Source: DATGZX01 sp035296965
Lineage (GTDB): Bacteria; Planctomycetota; Planctomycetia; Gemmatales; Gemmataceae
Reading direction: 5' to 3'
Length of the DNA stretch: 64,000 bases
NCBI GenBank assembly: GCA_035296965.1
Contig: DATGZX010000326.1
Coordinates: 1-64,000, forward strand
Shown: one piece after another, positions 63,210-64,000 of the stretch
Layout of the letters: the number at the start of each line of letters is the position of its first letter
How positions within the stretch are numbered: the stretch's first letter is position 1
Program-made: the position numbers and the translations under genes
Notes under the pieces: model-generated
What the model was told of the DNA's origin: nothing
The model's database searches: none
What the model saw: only the letters and a program-made list of their open reading frames with translations

Positions 63210-64000
63210 ATGCAGAAAGTCAAAAATCCACCGAGGAAACAGGCACCCATTGAGAGCAGCCCGGCCTTTCGATCGCATCCGACCCACGAGGAACTCCGGG
63301 CGCTCGGCAAGAGCCTGCGCGAAAAGTGCCCACGCAATGCGCACGCCGTCTGGAAAGCGCCGAATGATCGGCCGGACCCCCTTGCCTTGATGGAGGAAGC
63401 CAACAAGGGGCGCATGCCCCAGCTCATCCCGGTCCGCCATGGCCGCATGCTAAAGTCATCGTTCACCTTCTATCGAGGCGCGGCGCTCAACATGGCCGCG
63501 GACCTGGCCTGCACCCCGGCAACGGGGATTCGCGTGCAAGCCTGCGGCGACGCCCACTTGCTCAACTTCGGGGCCTATGCCACGCCCGAAAGGCGTGTAA
63601 TCTTCGACGTCGTCGACCTGGACGAGACCCTTCCTGCCCCCTGGGAGTGGGATGTAAAACGCCTGGCCGCCAGCTTCGTGCTCGCCTGCCGCGACGACGG
63701 CTTCAGCGAAGACACCGCCCGCGATGCCGCGCTGAGTTGCGTACGGTCCTATCGCGAACACATGGCGGAATACGGCAACATGCGCGTCCTGGACGTGTGG
63801 TATTCCAGCATCGATGCTGAAAAGGTGATGGAGACAATCTAGGACGAAGAAGCGCGCAAGCGCATCAAGAAACGCCTGGCAAAAGCCCGCCAACGCACCG
63901 TCCTGGAACATGAGTTCCCGGAACTCGCGCACACCGGCGGTCTTCACCCCGAAATCAAGGACAACCCGCCCCTGATTTTTCATCTGCACGAGCAGGGACA
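63210..64000 (+). pseudogene. DUF2252 protein gene with internal amber stop (cut by window end)
   Basis: From ATG 63210 (gagga upstream) the frame gives a DUF2252 N-terminus: PLALMEEANKGRMPQLIPVR, SSFTFYRGAALNMAADLACT, VQACGDAHLLNFGAYATPER and VIFDVVDLDETLPAPWEWDV. A TAG at 63840-63842 stops it after METI. In the same frame the family sequence resumes at once with DEEARKRIKKRLAKARQRTV and EIKDNPPLIFHLHEQG, and runs off the window. DUF2252 proteins look like atypical kinases, normally over 400 residues. A single base change (for example CAG to TAG) explains the break. Readthrough or a sequencing error are alternatives. Confidence 0.78.

Overview
The window looks like a chromosomal segment of a GC-rich member of the Planctomycetota, probably close to Gemmataceae or Isosphaeraceae. 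Several gene families typical of that phylum occur together: a TIGR03000 secreted protein, a DUF1501 Tat-type protein, a PVC-type haem-binding beta-propeller/HEAT-repeat protein, a giant surface protein with the planctomycete N-terminal LExLEDRxTPS motif, a PEP-CTERM tail, and three Ser/Thr protein kinases with unusual architectures. No rRNA or tRNA genes were seen. The assignment rests on family knowledge and reading by eye, not on a database search.

Layout. 1-3.2 kb: the end of a transposase abutting a truncated outer-membrane beta-barrel gene, a nest of palindromic repeats, a TIGR03000 protein and a complete outer-membrane protein. 3.8-5.8 kb: a secreted S9 prolyl-oligopeptidase-type peptidase. 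6.0-15.7 kb: a TetR regulator divergent from an efflux operon made of a lipoprotein adaptor and two complete RND pumps. Both promoters carry the same operator over the start site. 16.3-23.6 kb: a 2425-residue surface protein with four beta-helix units, Ig-like domains, an SdrD-B-like domain and DUF4214. It is followed by an orphan PEP-CTERM tail. 24.4-28.3 kb: pstSCAB for high-affinity phosphate uptake, ending in a clear terminator. 28.6-33.6 kb: two small genes, then a kinase/beta-helix receptor and a kinase/PilZ protein in one transcription unit.

33.7-48.2 kb: a PVC haem protein; a Cys-rich peptide; a broken Rieske oxygenase; a YbaK-type deacylase; a reverse-strand cluster of a trypsin/DUF1080-like/SirB1 triple fusion, a metallophosphoesterase and a CPBP protease; a large secreted protein of unknown function; a creatininase-family hydrolase; and an RlmL-type methyltransferase. 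48.6-64 kb: a second, larger kinase/beta-helix receptor behind a good promoter and a short upstream ORF; a Lys-rich 50-residue protein; an M20 deacylase; sucCD (TCA cycle); a DUF1501 protein; a decayed radical-SAM gene; a lipoprotein; a small conserved-looking protein; a GH63-like glucosidase; and a DUF2252 gene interrupted by an amber codon and cut by the window end.

The most unusual features are genomic rather than pathway-like. A 111-bp MITE with a 5-bp target duplication sits in the loop of another palindromic repeat, whose other copies have invaded two protein-coding genes without breaking the frame. Two kinases expose a predicted beta-helix outside the membrane. The giant surface protein repeats the same small domain, nested inside each of its four units. 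I did not find a complete novel defence or mobile system.
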